Positions 1 to 6,102 of a stretch of 11,431 nt of DNA are shown here, in pieces. A program made the translations under genes and the position numbers. The notes under the pieces were generated by a model that worked only from the letters and a program-made list of their open reading frames with translations, did no database searches and was not told where the DNA came from. Positions within the stretch are counted from its first letter, which is position 1, and every line of letters begins with the position of its first letter. Source of the DNA: JAIVGV01 sp035295985. GTDB lineage: Bacteria; Acidobacteriota; Blastocatellia; Pyrinomonadales; Pyrinomonadaceae. Where the stretch lies: the NCBI GenBank assembly GCA_035295985.1, contig DATHBT010000055.1:1-11431 (forward strand), in the 5' to 3' direction.

Positions 1-262
1 GCTGCGCGCGCGCCTGCGGCGGCAGGCCCAACTCGCCGAGCAGCAGCGCAACGTCACCGGCCGACAGCGACGAGATGGCGTACGAGGTAGCCTCCCTGGC
101 GGCCGGCGCGGCCGGTTTCGCGGCCGGCTTCGCGGCGGAAGGCGGCGCGGCCGCGCGGGGCGGACGGCCGCGCCGCGAGCGACCACGCTGCGCGAAAGCG
201 TCGCCCGCGAAAAGCGTGACGGCGAACAGCGCCGCGAAAACTACTTTGACTGAGAGTTTCAA
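1..262 (-). CDS. Secreted protein of unknown function, N-terminal part only
   Basis: The first 87 codons of a minus-strand gene that runs off the left edge. Seen in the sequence: a TTG start at 262-260 overlaps the TGA stop of the epimerase gene (TTGA). GGAAAGG lies 8 nt upstream, and an in-frame TGA about 30 nt upstream leaves no other plausible start. The N-terminus is a textbook Sec signal peptide: a short basic start (KLSVK), a hydrophobic core (VVFAALFAVTLFA) and a probable cleavage site AFA|Q at about residues 23-24. An Arg-rich stretch and a low-complexity Ala/Pro/Lys linker follow, then what looks like the start of a folded domain (SLSAGDVALLLGELGLPP). I do not recognise the family. 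The stop/start overlap suggests translational coupling to the epimerase gene, although an exported product has no obvious role in methylmalonyl-CoA metabolism. Confidence 0.72.
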   Translation of the reverse strand, partial: MKLSVKVVFAALFAVTLFAGDAFAQRGRSRRGRPPRAAAPPSAAKPAAKPAAPAAREATSYAISSLSAGDVALLLGELGLPPQARAQ

Positions 263-693
263 CCCGCGTGCCTTTCCGCGTCGTGCGACCCGTCACCCTC
301 GGCGTGCTCGACCAGCTCGAGTAAGACTCCGCCCGCCGACTGCGGGTGGACGAAGGCGACGAGGCAGCCGCCCGCGCCTACCCTCGGCTCTTCGTCTATG
401 AGCCGCGCGCCCTGCTCCTTCAAGCGCGCGAGCGAGGCGCGGATGTCTTCAACTCTCACGGCCACGTGATGAATGCCGGGGCCGCGCTTCCGCAGAAACT
501 TCGCCACCGGCGACCCCTCGTGCGTCGGCTCAAGCAGCTCGACGCGCGGCTCGCCCACCGGCAGCATCGCCACGCGCACGCCCTGCTCCGCGACCTCCTC
601 CGTGTGCACGACCGCCAGCCCCAGCGCGTCGCGCCAGAACGCGAGCGCGTCGTCGATCTTCTCCGTCGCGATGCCGATGTGCTCTATCTTCAT
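259..693 (-). CDS. mce: Methylmalonyl-CoA epimerase (VOC superfamily)
   Basis: Interconverts (2R)- and (2S)-methylmalonyl-CoA in the cytoplasm, linking propionyl-CoA carboxylation to B12-dependent methylmalonyl-CoA mutase. The 144-residue product has the usual family length and two vicinal-oxygen-chelate half-domains. Visible landmarks are the opening MKIEHIGIAT with metal-ligand His5, the RVELLEPT strand (Glu52), GPGIHHVAVRVED (His75/76), and the closing HPQSAGGVLLELVEH with metal-ligand Glu126. In the family, divalent metal is held by His, Gln/Glu, His and Glu at these places. The last 15 residues are a polar tail. The start ATG has no clear Shine-Dalgarno: the sequence just upstream is the heptamer array at 695-791, which begins 1 nt before the ATG. 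The gene follows meaB and overlaps the next gene by 4 nt. The assignment is secure from the motifs and from the MeaB neighbour. Confidence 0.94.
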   Translation of the reverse strand: MKIEHIGIATEKIDDALAFWRDALGLAVVHTEEVAEQGVRVAMLPVGEPRVELLEPTHEGSPVAKFLRKRGPGIHHVAVRVEDIRASLARLKEQGARLIDEEPRVGAGGCLVAFVHPQSAGGVLLELVEHAEGDGSHDAERHAG

Positions 694-694
694 A

Positions 695-791
695 GTGAGC
701 GGTGAGCGGTGAGCGGTTTTCAGAGATTCGAGCCGTTCGTCGATGAGCAGCCGTTGCTGTTACCGCTCACCACCTACCGCTCACCGCTCAC
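695..791. repeat. Inverted heptamer-repeat array 1 (meaB-mce gap)
   Basis: The left arm (695-715) is three perfect copies of GTGAGCG. The right arm (764-791) is four 7-nt units in unbroken phase: CGCTCAC, the diverged CACCTAC, then CGCTCAC twice. The arms are exact reverse complements over 16 bp (695-710 with 776-791), with a loop of about 48-65 nt containing TTCGAGCCG at 727-735. The array fills almost the whole gap between meaB and mce. It supplies the meaB stop codon (TGA, 783-781) and its last residues (GGER), and it ends 1 nt before the mce ATG. In the minus-strand mRNA this would be a strong hairpin directly upstream of mce translation. Confidence 0.85.
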
Positions 792-1734
792 CGCCGATCA
801 ATTCTTCGACGGCCGTGTAAGGATCGCGCCTCTTCGCGGCGACTTCCGAGGCGAGGCGTTCGAGCTGTTCGTCCGCGCCGTCGGCCGAGAGTGTGCGCGC
901 GAGCAGCCGCTCGCGCAGCAGCTCAAGCAGACGCCAGCGCGCAATCGAGGTGCGGCGCGCGAGGCTCGCGTCGCCCTTCCGCTGGAACTCGCGGTAGCTC
1001 TCGACGGCCGCCGCCAGCTCCTCTATCCCGCGGTTCTCGGTCGCCACAGTCTTGACGATGGGCGGCTCCCAGCCGTCGGGCCGCGTGGCGAGCGAGAGCA
1101 TTGCTTCGAGTTCCTTCTCGGTGCGGAGCACGCCGTCGCGGTCGGCCTTGTTGATGACGAACACGTCGCCGATCTCCATGATGCCTGCCTTGATGGCCTG
1201 CACGTCGTCGCCCATGCCGGGCACGAGCACGACGACAGAGACGTCCGCCGTCTTCACGATCTCGACCTCGTCCTGCCCGACGCCGACCGTCTCGACGACG
1301 ATCTTCTGGTAGCCGGCCGCGTCCAGTATCGCGACGGCATCGACGGTCGCGCGGGAGAGGCCGCCGAGGTGGCCGCGCGTCGCCATCGAGCGGATGAAGA
1401 CGCCGGGGTCGAGACCGAGCGTCTGCATCCGTATGCGGTCGCCGAGGATCGCGCCGCCCGAAAACGGACTCGAAGGATCGACGCAGACGATGCCGACCGT
1501 TTCGCCGCGGGCGCGGTACAGCCCCGCCAGGCGATCAACCAGAGAAGACTTCCCCGCGCCGGGCGAACCCGTGATGCCGACGACCAGCCCCTTCCCCGTG
1601 TGCGGGAAGACTGACTTCATCAACTCGGCCGCGCCCCCCGCGCCGTCCTCCACCTTCGAGATGGCGCGCGCCACCGCCCTCGCGTCGCCCGCGAAGATGC
1701 GTTCGATTTCGGTTGTCGCGTTCGTCGCGCTCAC
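781..1734 (-). CDS. meaB: MeaB/ArgK-family GTPase, methylmalonyl-CoA mutase chaperone
   Basis: A G3E-type P-loop GTPase that in this family loads and protects adenosylcobalamin-dependent methylmalonyl-CoA mutase, gating cofactor transfer and preventing suicide inactivation. The 317 residues match the family length. Seen: P-loop GSPGAGKS (residues 56-63), a DPSSPF motif with GGAILGDRIRM (86-103), ETVGVGQDE (148-156, switch region), VPGMGDDVQAIKAG (171-184) and the base-specificity motif NKAD (195-198). The start is GTG at 1734-1732; an in-frame TAA four codons upstream rules out a longer product, and no good Shine-Dalgarno is visible. It begins 28 nt after the coiled-coil gene and is followed by the epimerase, which supports the methylmalonyl-CoA role over the old ArgK (arginine transport) name. 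Its final residues and stop codon are encoded by repeat array 1. The mutase subunits are not in this window. Confidence 0.95.
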   Translation of the reverse strand: MSATNATTEIERIFAGDARAVARAISKVEDGAGGAAELMKSVFPHTGKGLVVGITGSPGAGKSSLVDRLAGLYRARGETVGIVCVDPSSPFSGGAILGDRIRMQTLGLDPGVFIRSMATRGHLGGLSRATVDAVAILDAAGYQKIVVETVGVGQDEVEIVKTADVSVVVLVPGMGDDVQAIKAGIMEIGDVFVINKADRDGVLRTEKELEAMLSLATRPDGWEPPIVKTVATENRGIEELAAAVESYREFQRKGDASLARRTSIARWRLLELLRERLLARTLSADGADEQLERLASEVAAKRRDPYTAVEELIGGER

Positions 1735-1762
1735 TCGTCGAATTTAAAACCCCGGATCAAAC

Positions 1763-2110
1763 TCACGCGGCCGGCGGCTGCCGCTTCCTCAACAGATTCA
1801 CCTCGCCGCGCATCTCCAACATGTCCTCGTTGAGGACATGGAGCTTCGAGTCAATCAAGTCGAGCCGCGAAAGCACGGCCTCCCAGATCGGCCGAGTCTC
1901 GCGCAGCCGCGCGTCAACCTTCTCTTCCAGCGCGTCAACTTTCGCTTCCACCGTTGACAACCGCTCCTCGACCGCGGCCAGCCGCGATTCGACCGCGGTC
2001 AGCCTGCTATTAATTGAAGCCACGCTTTCCTGCAATGAGGCCAAGGCCGCCAGCACGCGCGACTCGAACGAGTTGCTTTCGTTTAGGTTGTCAGTCGTCT
2101 CTTCGCTCAT
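1763..2110 (-). CDS. Small coiled-coil protein of unknown function
   Basis: A 115-residue acidic/basic protein with no signal peptide or membrane segment. Residues 37-71 are five consecutive heptads with hydrophobic a/d positions (LTAVESR, LAAVEER, LSTVEAK, VDALEEK, VDARLRE), a near-ideal coiled coil. A second helix-forming stretch (about 76-108) follows after a break at TRPIW. Start ATG at 2110 has a very strong Shine-Dalgarno AAAGGAGG (2125-2118) 7 nt upstream, the best ribosome binding site in the operon. It lies 77 nt after the acyl-CoA dehydrogenase gene and 28 nt before meaB, in the same direction, so it is probably co-transcribed. I cannot assign a function. It could be an oligomerisation or scaffold partner of its neighbours, but that is only a guess from position. 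Confidence 0.85.
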   Translation of the reverse strand: MSEETTDNLNESNSFESRVLAALASLQESVASINSRLTAVESRLAAVEERLSTVEAKVDALEEKVDARLRETRPIWEAVLSRLDLIDSKLHVLNEDMLEMRGEVNLLRKRQPPAA

Positions 2111-2187
2111 GGCGAGGCCTCCTTTCGGTTGCGAAGTTTGTTAATGCCGACGGCGCGCGCGTGAGGTTCGCCCGCGGGCCGCGTTCG

Positions 2188-3333
2188 TCAGACGCCGCTT
2201 AAGATTTGCTTGGCGATGATCAGGCGTTGAATCTCGCTCGTGCCCTCGCCGATGGTGCAGAGCTTCGAGTCGCGCCAGTACTTTTCGGGCGGGTAGTCCT
2301 TCGTGTAGCCGTAGCCGCCGTGAATCTGGATCGCCTCCTCGCAGACTTTGACGGAAATCTCCGAGGCGTAGAGCTTCGCCATCGACGACTCTTTCGTCAC
2401 TTTCCGCCCCTCGTCTTTCAAATACGCTGCGCGGAGCGTGAGCAGGCGTGCGGCCTCGATCTGCGTCGCCATGTCGGCCAGCTTGAACTGGATGGCCTGG
2501 AACTCCGAGATCGGCTTGCCGAACTGCTGCCGCTCCTTCGAGTACTTCAGCGCCGACTCGTAAGCGCCCTGCGCGATGCCGAGCGCGAGCGCGGCGATAG
2601 AGATGCGCCCGCCGTCCAAGATTTGCATCGCCTGGATGAAGCCGAGTCCTTCGGGGCCGAGCCGGTTCTCGTCGGGAACGAAGCAGTCTTCGAGGACGAT
2701 GCTCGCCGTCTCGGAGGCGCGCAGGCCCAGCTTGTCCTCTTTCTTGCCGGGGCCGAACCCGCGCATGCCCTTCTCGAAGATGAAAGCCGTGATGCCCTTC
2801 GAGCGCATCGCGCGGTCGGTCGAAGCGACGGCCACACAGATGTCGCCCGTGATGGCGTGCGTGATGAAGTTCTTCGCGCCGTTGACGATCCAACCGCCGT
2901 CGCGCCTGACGGCCGTCGTGCGCGTGCCCGAAGCGTCCGATCCCGCGCCCGGCTCGGTCAGCCCCCACGCGCCCAACTTTTCGCCGCGAGCGAGCGGGAC
3001 GAGGAATTTCTGTTTCTGCTCCTCCGAGCCGAACATGAAGATGTGGTTCGAGCAGAGCGAGTTGTGCGCGGCGACCGAGATTCCGACCGAGCCGTCCACG
3101 CGCGACAGCTCCTCGATGATCGTCGCGTACTCGACGTAGCCCATGCCTGCCCCGCCGTACTCTTCGGGGAAGATGACCCCCATCAGGCCCTGCTCGGCGA
3201 GCTTCGGCACGAGTTCGACCGGGAACTTCTGTTTCTCATCCCACTCGCGGACGTGCGGCGCGATCTCGCCCTCGGCGAACTCGCGCACGCTCATCTTGAT
3301 CTGCCGCTGATCCTCTGTTAGGTCGAAGTTCAT
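2188..3333 (-). CDS. Acyl-CoA dehydrogenase (FAD-dependent, short/branched-chain type)
   Basis: Introduces the alpha,beta double bond into an acyl-CoA and passes electrons to electron-transfer flavoprotein. The 381 residues are the normal length for the soluble SCAD/MCAD-like family. Seen: signature 1 GAWGLTEPGAGSD (about 121-133), the FAD-contact segment ERQQFGKPISEFQAIQ, signature 2 QIHGGYGYTKDYPPEKYWRD, and the catalytic base in IGEGTSEIQR, where Glu363 is the expected proton abstractor. Exact chain-length or branch specificity cannot be read from the sequence. The placement ahead of meaB and methylmalonyl-CoA epimerase suggests a substrate whose breakdown yields propionyl-CoA, such as a branched-chain amino acid derivative. 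It is the first gene of operon B, 44 nt after the rluB terminator. The ATG start is well supported by the family N-terminus (NFDLTEDQRQIK), although GAGAG touching the ATG is a poor Shine-Dalgarno. Confidence 0.95.
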   Translation of the reverse strand: MNFDLTEDQRQIKMSVREFAEGEIAPHVREWDEKQKFPVELVPKLAEQGLMGVIFPEEYGGAGMGYVEYATIIEELSRVDGSVGISVAAHNSLCSNHIFMFGSEEQKQKFLVPLARGEKLGAWGLTEPGAGSDASGTRTTAVRRDGGWIVNGAKNFITHAITGDICVAVASTDRAMRSKGITAFIFEKGMRGFGPGKKEDKLGLRASETASIVLEDCFVPDENRLGPEGLGFIQAMQILDGGRISIAALALGIAQGAYESALKYSKERQQFGKPISEFQAIQFKLADMATQIEAARLLTLRAAYLKDEGRKVTKESSMAKLYASEISVKVCEEAIQIHGGYGYTKDYPPEKYWRDSKLCTIGEGTSEIQRLIIAKQILSGV

Positions 3334-3377
3334 CTCTCGTCGGACGCCCCCTCGGTACCTCGCCTCACGGCGCGCGC

Positions 3378-3432
3378 AAAAAAAGGCGAACAGTGACAGG
3401 CCCGAAACCCGACCGCAAGCCGCTGTTCGCCT
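3378..3432 (-). terminator. Rho-independent terminator after rluB
   Basis: On the minus strand, AGGCGAACAG (3432-3423) pairs perfectly with CTGTTCGCCT (3393-3384), giving a 10-bp stem. It is followed at once by seven T residues in all, counting the T that closes the stem. The loop is long (29 nt) and can fold further through CGGG/CCCG. It lies 17 nt beyond the rluB stop and before the acyl-CoA dehydrogenase start, so it divides operon A from operon B. Confidence 0.85.
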
Positions 3433-3448
3433 GACCCGCTATTGTAAC

Positions 3449-4300
3449 TTAAGTCCGGCCGCCGCCCGAACCTGCGCCGCGGCCCTTCGACGACCCGCGC
3501 CCCGTTTTTTTCCGCGCCCCGCGCTCATGCGACCGCCCCTCGCCGCGTGCGCCGCCGGACGTTCCTGATCGCCTCCCGCCACGTTTGAGGCCGGCGACCT
3601 CGCCGGCCGTGAGCCTGCGCCACATGCCGGGCAGGAGCCGCTCGTCGCGAAGGCGGCCGATGGCGACGCGCCGCAATTTCACGACCGAGTGGCCGATCAC
3701 GTCAAACATGCGCCTGATCTGCTGGTTGCGGCCCTCGTGCAGGATGATCTCGAACCAGGCGTTCGAGGCCGTCTCTCCCGTCCGCGTGATCTGCGCGGGC
3801 GCGGTCTTCACCCCGTCTTCGAGCACGACGCCGCGGCGCAGGCGCTCGACCGCGTCTTCCGGCGGGATGCCCTTAACCTTCGCCTCGTAAACCTTCGGGA
3901 CTTTGTTGCGCGCCGCCGTGACGTAGTTCGTCAGAACGCCGTCGTTCGTCAGGATCAGCAGCCCCTCGGTGTTGAAGTCCAGACGCCCGACCGGGTGGAG
4001 GCGTCCGAGCGTCGCCGGCACGAGTTCCGACACGAGGGGCCGCCCCTCCGGGTCTGACAGGCTCGTCAGATAACCCTTCGGCTTGTTCAGCAGCACGTAA
4101 ACCTTCTCGCGGCCCGCCGCCAAATGCGCGTTGATCAGACGCCCACGCACCTTGATGTGATCGCGCTCCGGGTCGGCCTTCGTGCCCAACTCCGTCACCA
4201 CGTGCCCGTTGACCGACACCTCGCCCGCGCGGATCAACTCCTCCGCCTGCCGCCGCGACGCCACGCCCGCCGCCGAGATCAACTTTTGCAGACGCTCCAT
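3449..4300 (-). CDS. rluB: 23S rRNA pseudouridine synthase, RsuA/RluB family
   Basis: Isomerises uridine to pseudouridine in rRNA; in the RluB subgroup the target is the helix 90-92 region of 23S rRNA near the peptidyl-transferase centre. The 283-residue product has an N-terminal S4 RNA-binding domain (about 1-50, RLQKLISAAGVASRRQAEEL) and a catalytic domain with LNKPKGYLTS (71-80), GRLDFNTEGLLILTNDG (105-121; catalytic Asp108) and RNQQIRRMF. The last 50 or so residues are a Gly/Arg/Lys/Ser-rich basic tail, likely a flexible rRNA-binding extension. The gene follows scpA-scpB, a common conserved order. There is no Shine-Dalgarno before the ATG; repeat array 2 ends 2 nt upstream. The choice of RluB over RsuA (16S) or RluE rests on the S4 domain and the scpAB context. 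Confidence 0.92.
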   Translation of the reverse strand: MERLQKLISAAGVASRRQAEELIRAGEVSVNGHVVTELGTKADPERDHIKVRGRLINAHLAAGREKVYVLLNKPKGYLTSLSDPEGRPLVSELVPATLGRLHPVGRLDFNTEGLLILTNDGVLTNYVTAARNKVPKVYEAKVKGIPPEDAVERLRRGVVLEDGVKTAPAQITRTGETASNAWFEIILHEGRNQQIRRMFDVIGHSVVKLRRVAIGRLRDERLLPGMWRRLTAGEVAGLKRGGRRSGTSGGARGEGRSHERGARKKTGRGSSKGRGAGSGGGRT

Positions 4301-4302
4301 AA

Positions 4303-4400
4303 ATCAGTAGGCAGAAGGCAGAAAGCAGAAGGCAGTCAGGAAGAGCAGGTTCGACTTTTTATCTTGACCGCCTTCCGCCTTCTGCTTTCCGCCTTCTCGC
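4303..4400. repeat. Inverted heptamer-repeat array 2 (scpB-rluB gap)
   Basis: Left arm 4303-4337 holds five in-phase 7-nt units of the type RGCAGAA (the innermost is GGCAGTC). Right arm 4366-4400 holds five in-phase units of the type TTCYGCC (the innermost is GACCGCC). Both arms carry the same variant at the innermost position (GGCRGTC in one orientation), so this is a true inverted duplication rather than a simple-sequence run. The loop (4338-4365) contains AGGTTCGA. The array occupies nearly all of the gap, from 2 nt after the scpB stop to 2 nt before the rluB start. Confidence 0.85.
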
Positions 4401-4402
4401 TC

Positions 4403-5245
4403 TTACGCTCCCCCGCCCGCCAAGTCCTCGAAGTCTTCGATGTTCGGCAGCTCCGACAGGTCTTTGAGGCCGAACTGCATGAGGAACTCTTTCGAGGTGC
4501 CGTAGAGCATCGGGCGGCCGACTACTTCCTTCCGGCCCTTCGCGACGATGAGCCGTTTTTCCAGCAGCGTCTTGATCGCGGAGGACGACTGGACGCCGCG
4601 GATGTCGAGAATCTCCGGCACGGTAATCGGCTGCTTGTAGGCGATGACGGCGAGCGTTTCGAGCGCGGCGAGCGAGAGCTTGGCCGACGGGCGCGACTTC
4701 AGGTAAGCGCGGACGTGGTCGTGGAATTCCGGGCGAGTGGCTATCTGCCAGCCGCCCGCCACCTCGCGCATCATCAGCCCGCCGTTGCGCTCGTTGAACT
4801 CTTTCGCCAACTCGACGACGGCCACCTCGACCCAGCCGCGCTCCTCCTTCAACACCTCGGCCAGCGCCTTCGGCGACAGCGGCTCCTCGGAGACGAAGAT
4901 CAGGGCCTCGATGACCGACATCAGCTCGGCCATGCTCCGCGCCCCGCCCGGCGCTATCTCGCCCTCGTCTTCCCCACCGTCGCCGGCCGCCGCGCGCTCG
5001 GACGCGCGCGCCTCCGCCGCGTCCTCCGCGTCGGCGTCGTAGATGACGACCTCAGCGTCACCCTCTTCAACGTCCGCGTTACGGAAGAAGACATCCGGGT
5101 CTTTTTGCGGCGTCGCTCCCGGCAGGCCGCCTTCCGTGGGCCGCCCGCCCGCCTCGGTCAAAGCCTCCGCGAAGTTGGCGGCCTCTTCGTTGCCGGCTGC
5201 CGCGGCGTCGCTCCCTGCGTCGGTCTGTTTTCTTCTTCTGCTCAT
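4403..5245 (-). CDS. scpB: Segregation and condensation protein B with acidic N-terminal extension
   Basis: ScpB binds ScpA as a dimer of tandem winged-helix proteins and, with SMC, forms the bacterial condensin that organises and segregates the nucleoid. The conserved core occupies about residues 104-275: MAELMSVIEALIFVSEEPLS, GGWQIATRPEF, LSLAALETLAVIAYKQPIT, EILDIRGVQSSSAIKTLLEK and GRPMLYGTSKEFL are typical. The first 100 or so residues are an unusual low-complexity region rich in Ala, Gly, Asp and Glu that most ScpB proteins (around 200 residues) lack. Start choice is uncertain: ATG at 5245 gives 280 residues, while TTG at 5263 would add six and overlap the scpA stop as TTGA. Neither has a clear Shine-Dalgarno; I prefer the ATG. 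The stop codon lies 2 nt from repeat array 2. Confidence 0.93.
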   Translation of the reverse strand: MSRRRKQTDAGSDAAAAGNEEAANFAEALTEAGGRPTEGGLPGATPQKDPDVFFRNADVEEGDAEVVIYDADAEDAAEARASERAAAGDGGEDEGEIAPGGARSMAELMSVIEALIFVSEEPLSPKALAEVLKEERGWVEVAVVELAKEFNERNGGLMMREVAGGWQIATRPEFHDHVRAYLKSRPSAKLSLAALETLAVIAYKQPITVPEILDIRGVQSSSAIKTLLEKRLIVAKGRKEVVGRPMLYGTSKEFLMQFGLKDLSELPNIEDFEDLAGGGA

Positions 5246-5259
5246 CTCTGTGGAAAACT

Positions 5260-6090
5260 TCAAGCGCCCGCGCGGGCGATGATCTCGCCGAAGGTCTCGC
5301 GCTGGTGGAGTTTGATCTCGGTGGTGCGGACGAGTTCGAGGACGGAGAGGAACGCCAGCACCAGCTCGCGGCGCGACTGCGCGCGCTCGAAGAAGATTCT
5401 GAGGTTCAACTCGCCGGCCGAGAGGATCATGTTGCGGAGCCGTTCGAGCATCTCGGCCATCGAGACCTCGTCGCGCTCGATCTCCAACAGGACTTCCTCC
5501 TTCTTGCGCGCGAGGATTTCCTGGAAGACGCGGAGGAGATCGAAGACGCCGACCGACACCTCCGGGTTCGACTTGTCCGTCTCAATCGGCGCGCGCGTGT
5601 AGATGGCCCGCTCGACCGTCGCGCGCGACCAGAGCATCTGCGACGCGGCCTTGTACTTCTGGTGTTCGAGCAGTCGTTCGACCAGCTCGCGGCGCGGGTC
5701 TTCCTGCTCCTCCTCCGTCGCCGCCAGCGGGTCTGGCGGGAGCAGCATCCTCGACTTGATCTCGATGAGCTGCGCGGCCATGACAAGAAACTCGCTCGCC
5801 ACGGCGATGTCCATCTCGCGCATCAGGCGCAGGTGCGACAGGTACTCGTCCGTGATGCGCGCGATGGGGATGTCGTAGATGTCAACCTGCTCCTGGCGGA
5901 TGAGATATAGGAGCAGATCGAGCGGGCCTGCGAAGTCGCCGAGGTAGAGCTTCAGCTCCTCTCCCGACTCGCCCGACTCCATGACGATCTCAGGGGACGC
6001 GCCCGCGACGTTCAGGACGATCTGCCCCTCCTTCTTCGCCCTGCCCTCCTCGTCCGGCGCGGCGACCGTCGTCTCTTCAACTTTATCCAT
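5260..6090 (-). CDS. scpA: Segregation and condensation protein A (kleisin)
   Basis: The kleisin subunit of bacterial SMC condensin; it bridges SMC heads and binds the ScpB dimer. The 276 residues include about 45 acidic, poorly conserved residues, then the N-terminal SMC-neck-binding domain (LYLGDFAGPLDLLLYLIRQ starting at about residue 48, followed by VDIYDIPIARITDEYL). The helix FLVMAAQLIEIKSRMLLP (101-118) is the classic ScpA signature. A charged central linker that contacts ScpB follows, then a C-terminal winged helix (about 200-276, ending in LVRTTEIKLHQRETFGEI). It begins 12 nt after trpS and is 14 nt from the preferred scpB ATG, so co-translation with both is likely. The SMC gene itself is not in the window. 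Confidence 0.95.
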   Translation of the reverse strand: MDKVEETTVAAPDEEGRAKKEGQIVLNVAGASPEIVMESGESGEELKLYLGDFAGPLDLLLYLIRQEQVDIYDIPIARITDEYLSHLRLMREMDIAVASEFLVMAAQLIEIKSRMLLPPDPLAATEEEQEDPRRELVERLLEHQKYKAASQMLWSRATVERAIYTRAPIETDKSNPEVSVGVFDLLRVFQEILARKKEEVLLEIERDEVSMAEMLERLRNMILSAGELNLRIFFERAQSRRELVLAFLSVLELVRTTEIKLHQRETFGEIIARAGA

Positions 6091-6102
6091 CTTAGTAATA
6101 TT

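Noticed and set aside
709..1614. A 301-codon open frame on the plus strand.
   Set aside because: It is antisense to meaB, which has a full set of GTPase motifs; the plus-strand product is Arg/Asp/His-rich with no recognisable domain, as expected of an antisense frame in GC-rich DNA.
1912..2010. Near-repeats of 21 bp inside the coiled-coil gene.
   Set aside because: They follow from the encoded protein heptads (seven codons each) and are not an independent DNA repeat.
2206..3321. A 371-codon open frame on the plus strand.
   Set aside because: Antisense to the acyl-CoA dehydrogenase gene; composition and lack of motifs mark it as a shadow.
3441..3446. TACAAT on the minus strand as a -10 box for the acyl-CoA dehydrogenase operon.
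   Set aside because: It lies upstream of the strong terminator hairpin, so the transcript would start just before a terminator, and no -35 is present.
3334..3448. A cobalamin riboswitch ahead of the B12-related operon.
   Set aside because: The gap is only 115 nt and is mostly occupied by the terminator; no B12-box-like sequence or multi-helix fold can be seen.
4124..5602. A 492-codon open frame on the plus strand spanning three minus-strand genes.
   Set aside because: It crosses rluB, repeat array 2, scpB and part of scpA, all well supported on the minus strand; the translation has no domain and is biased to Arg, Leu and Asp.
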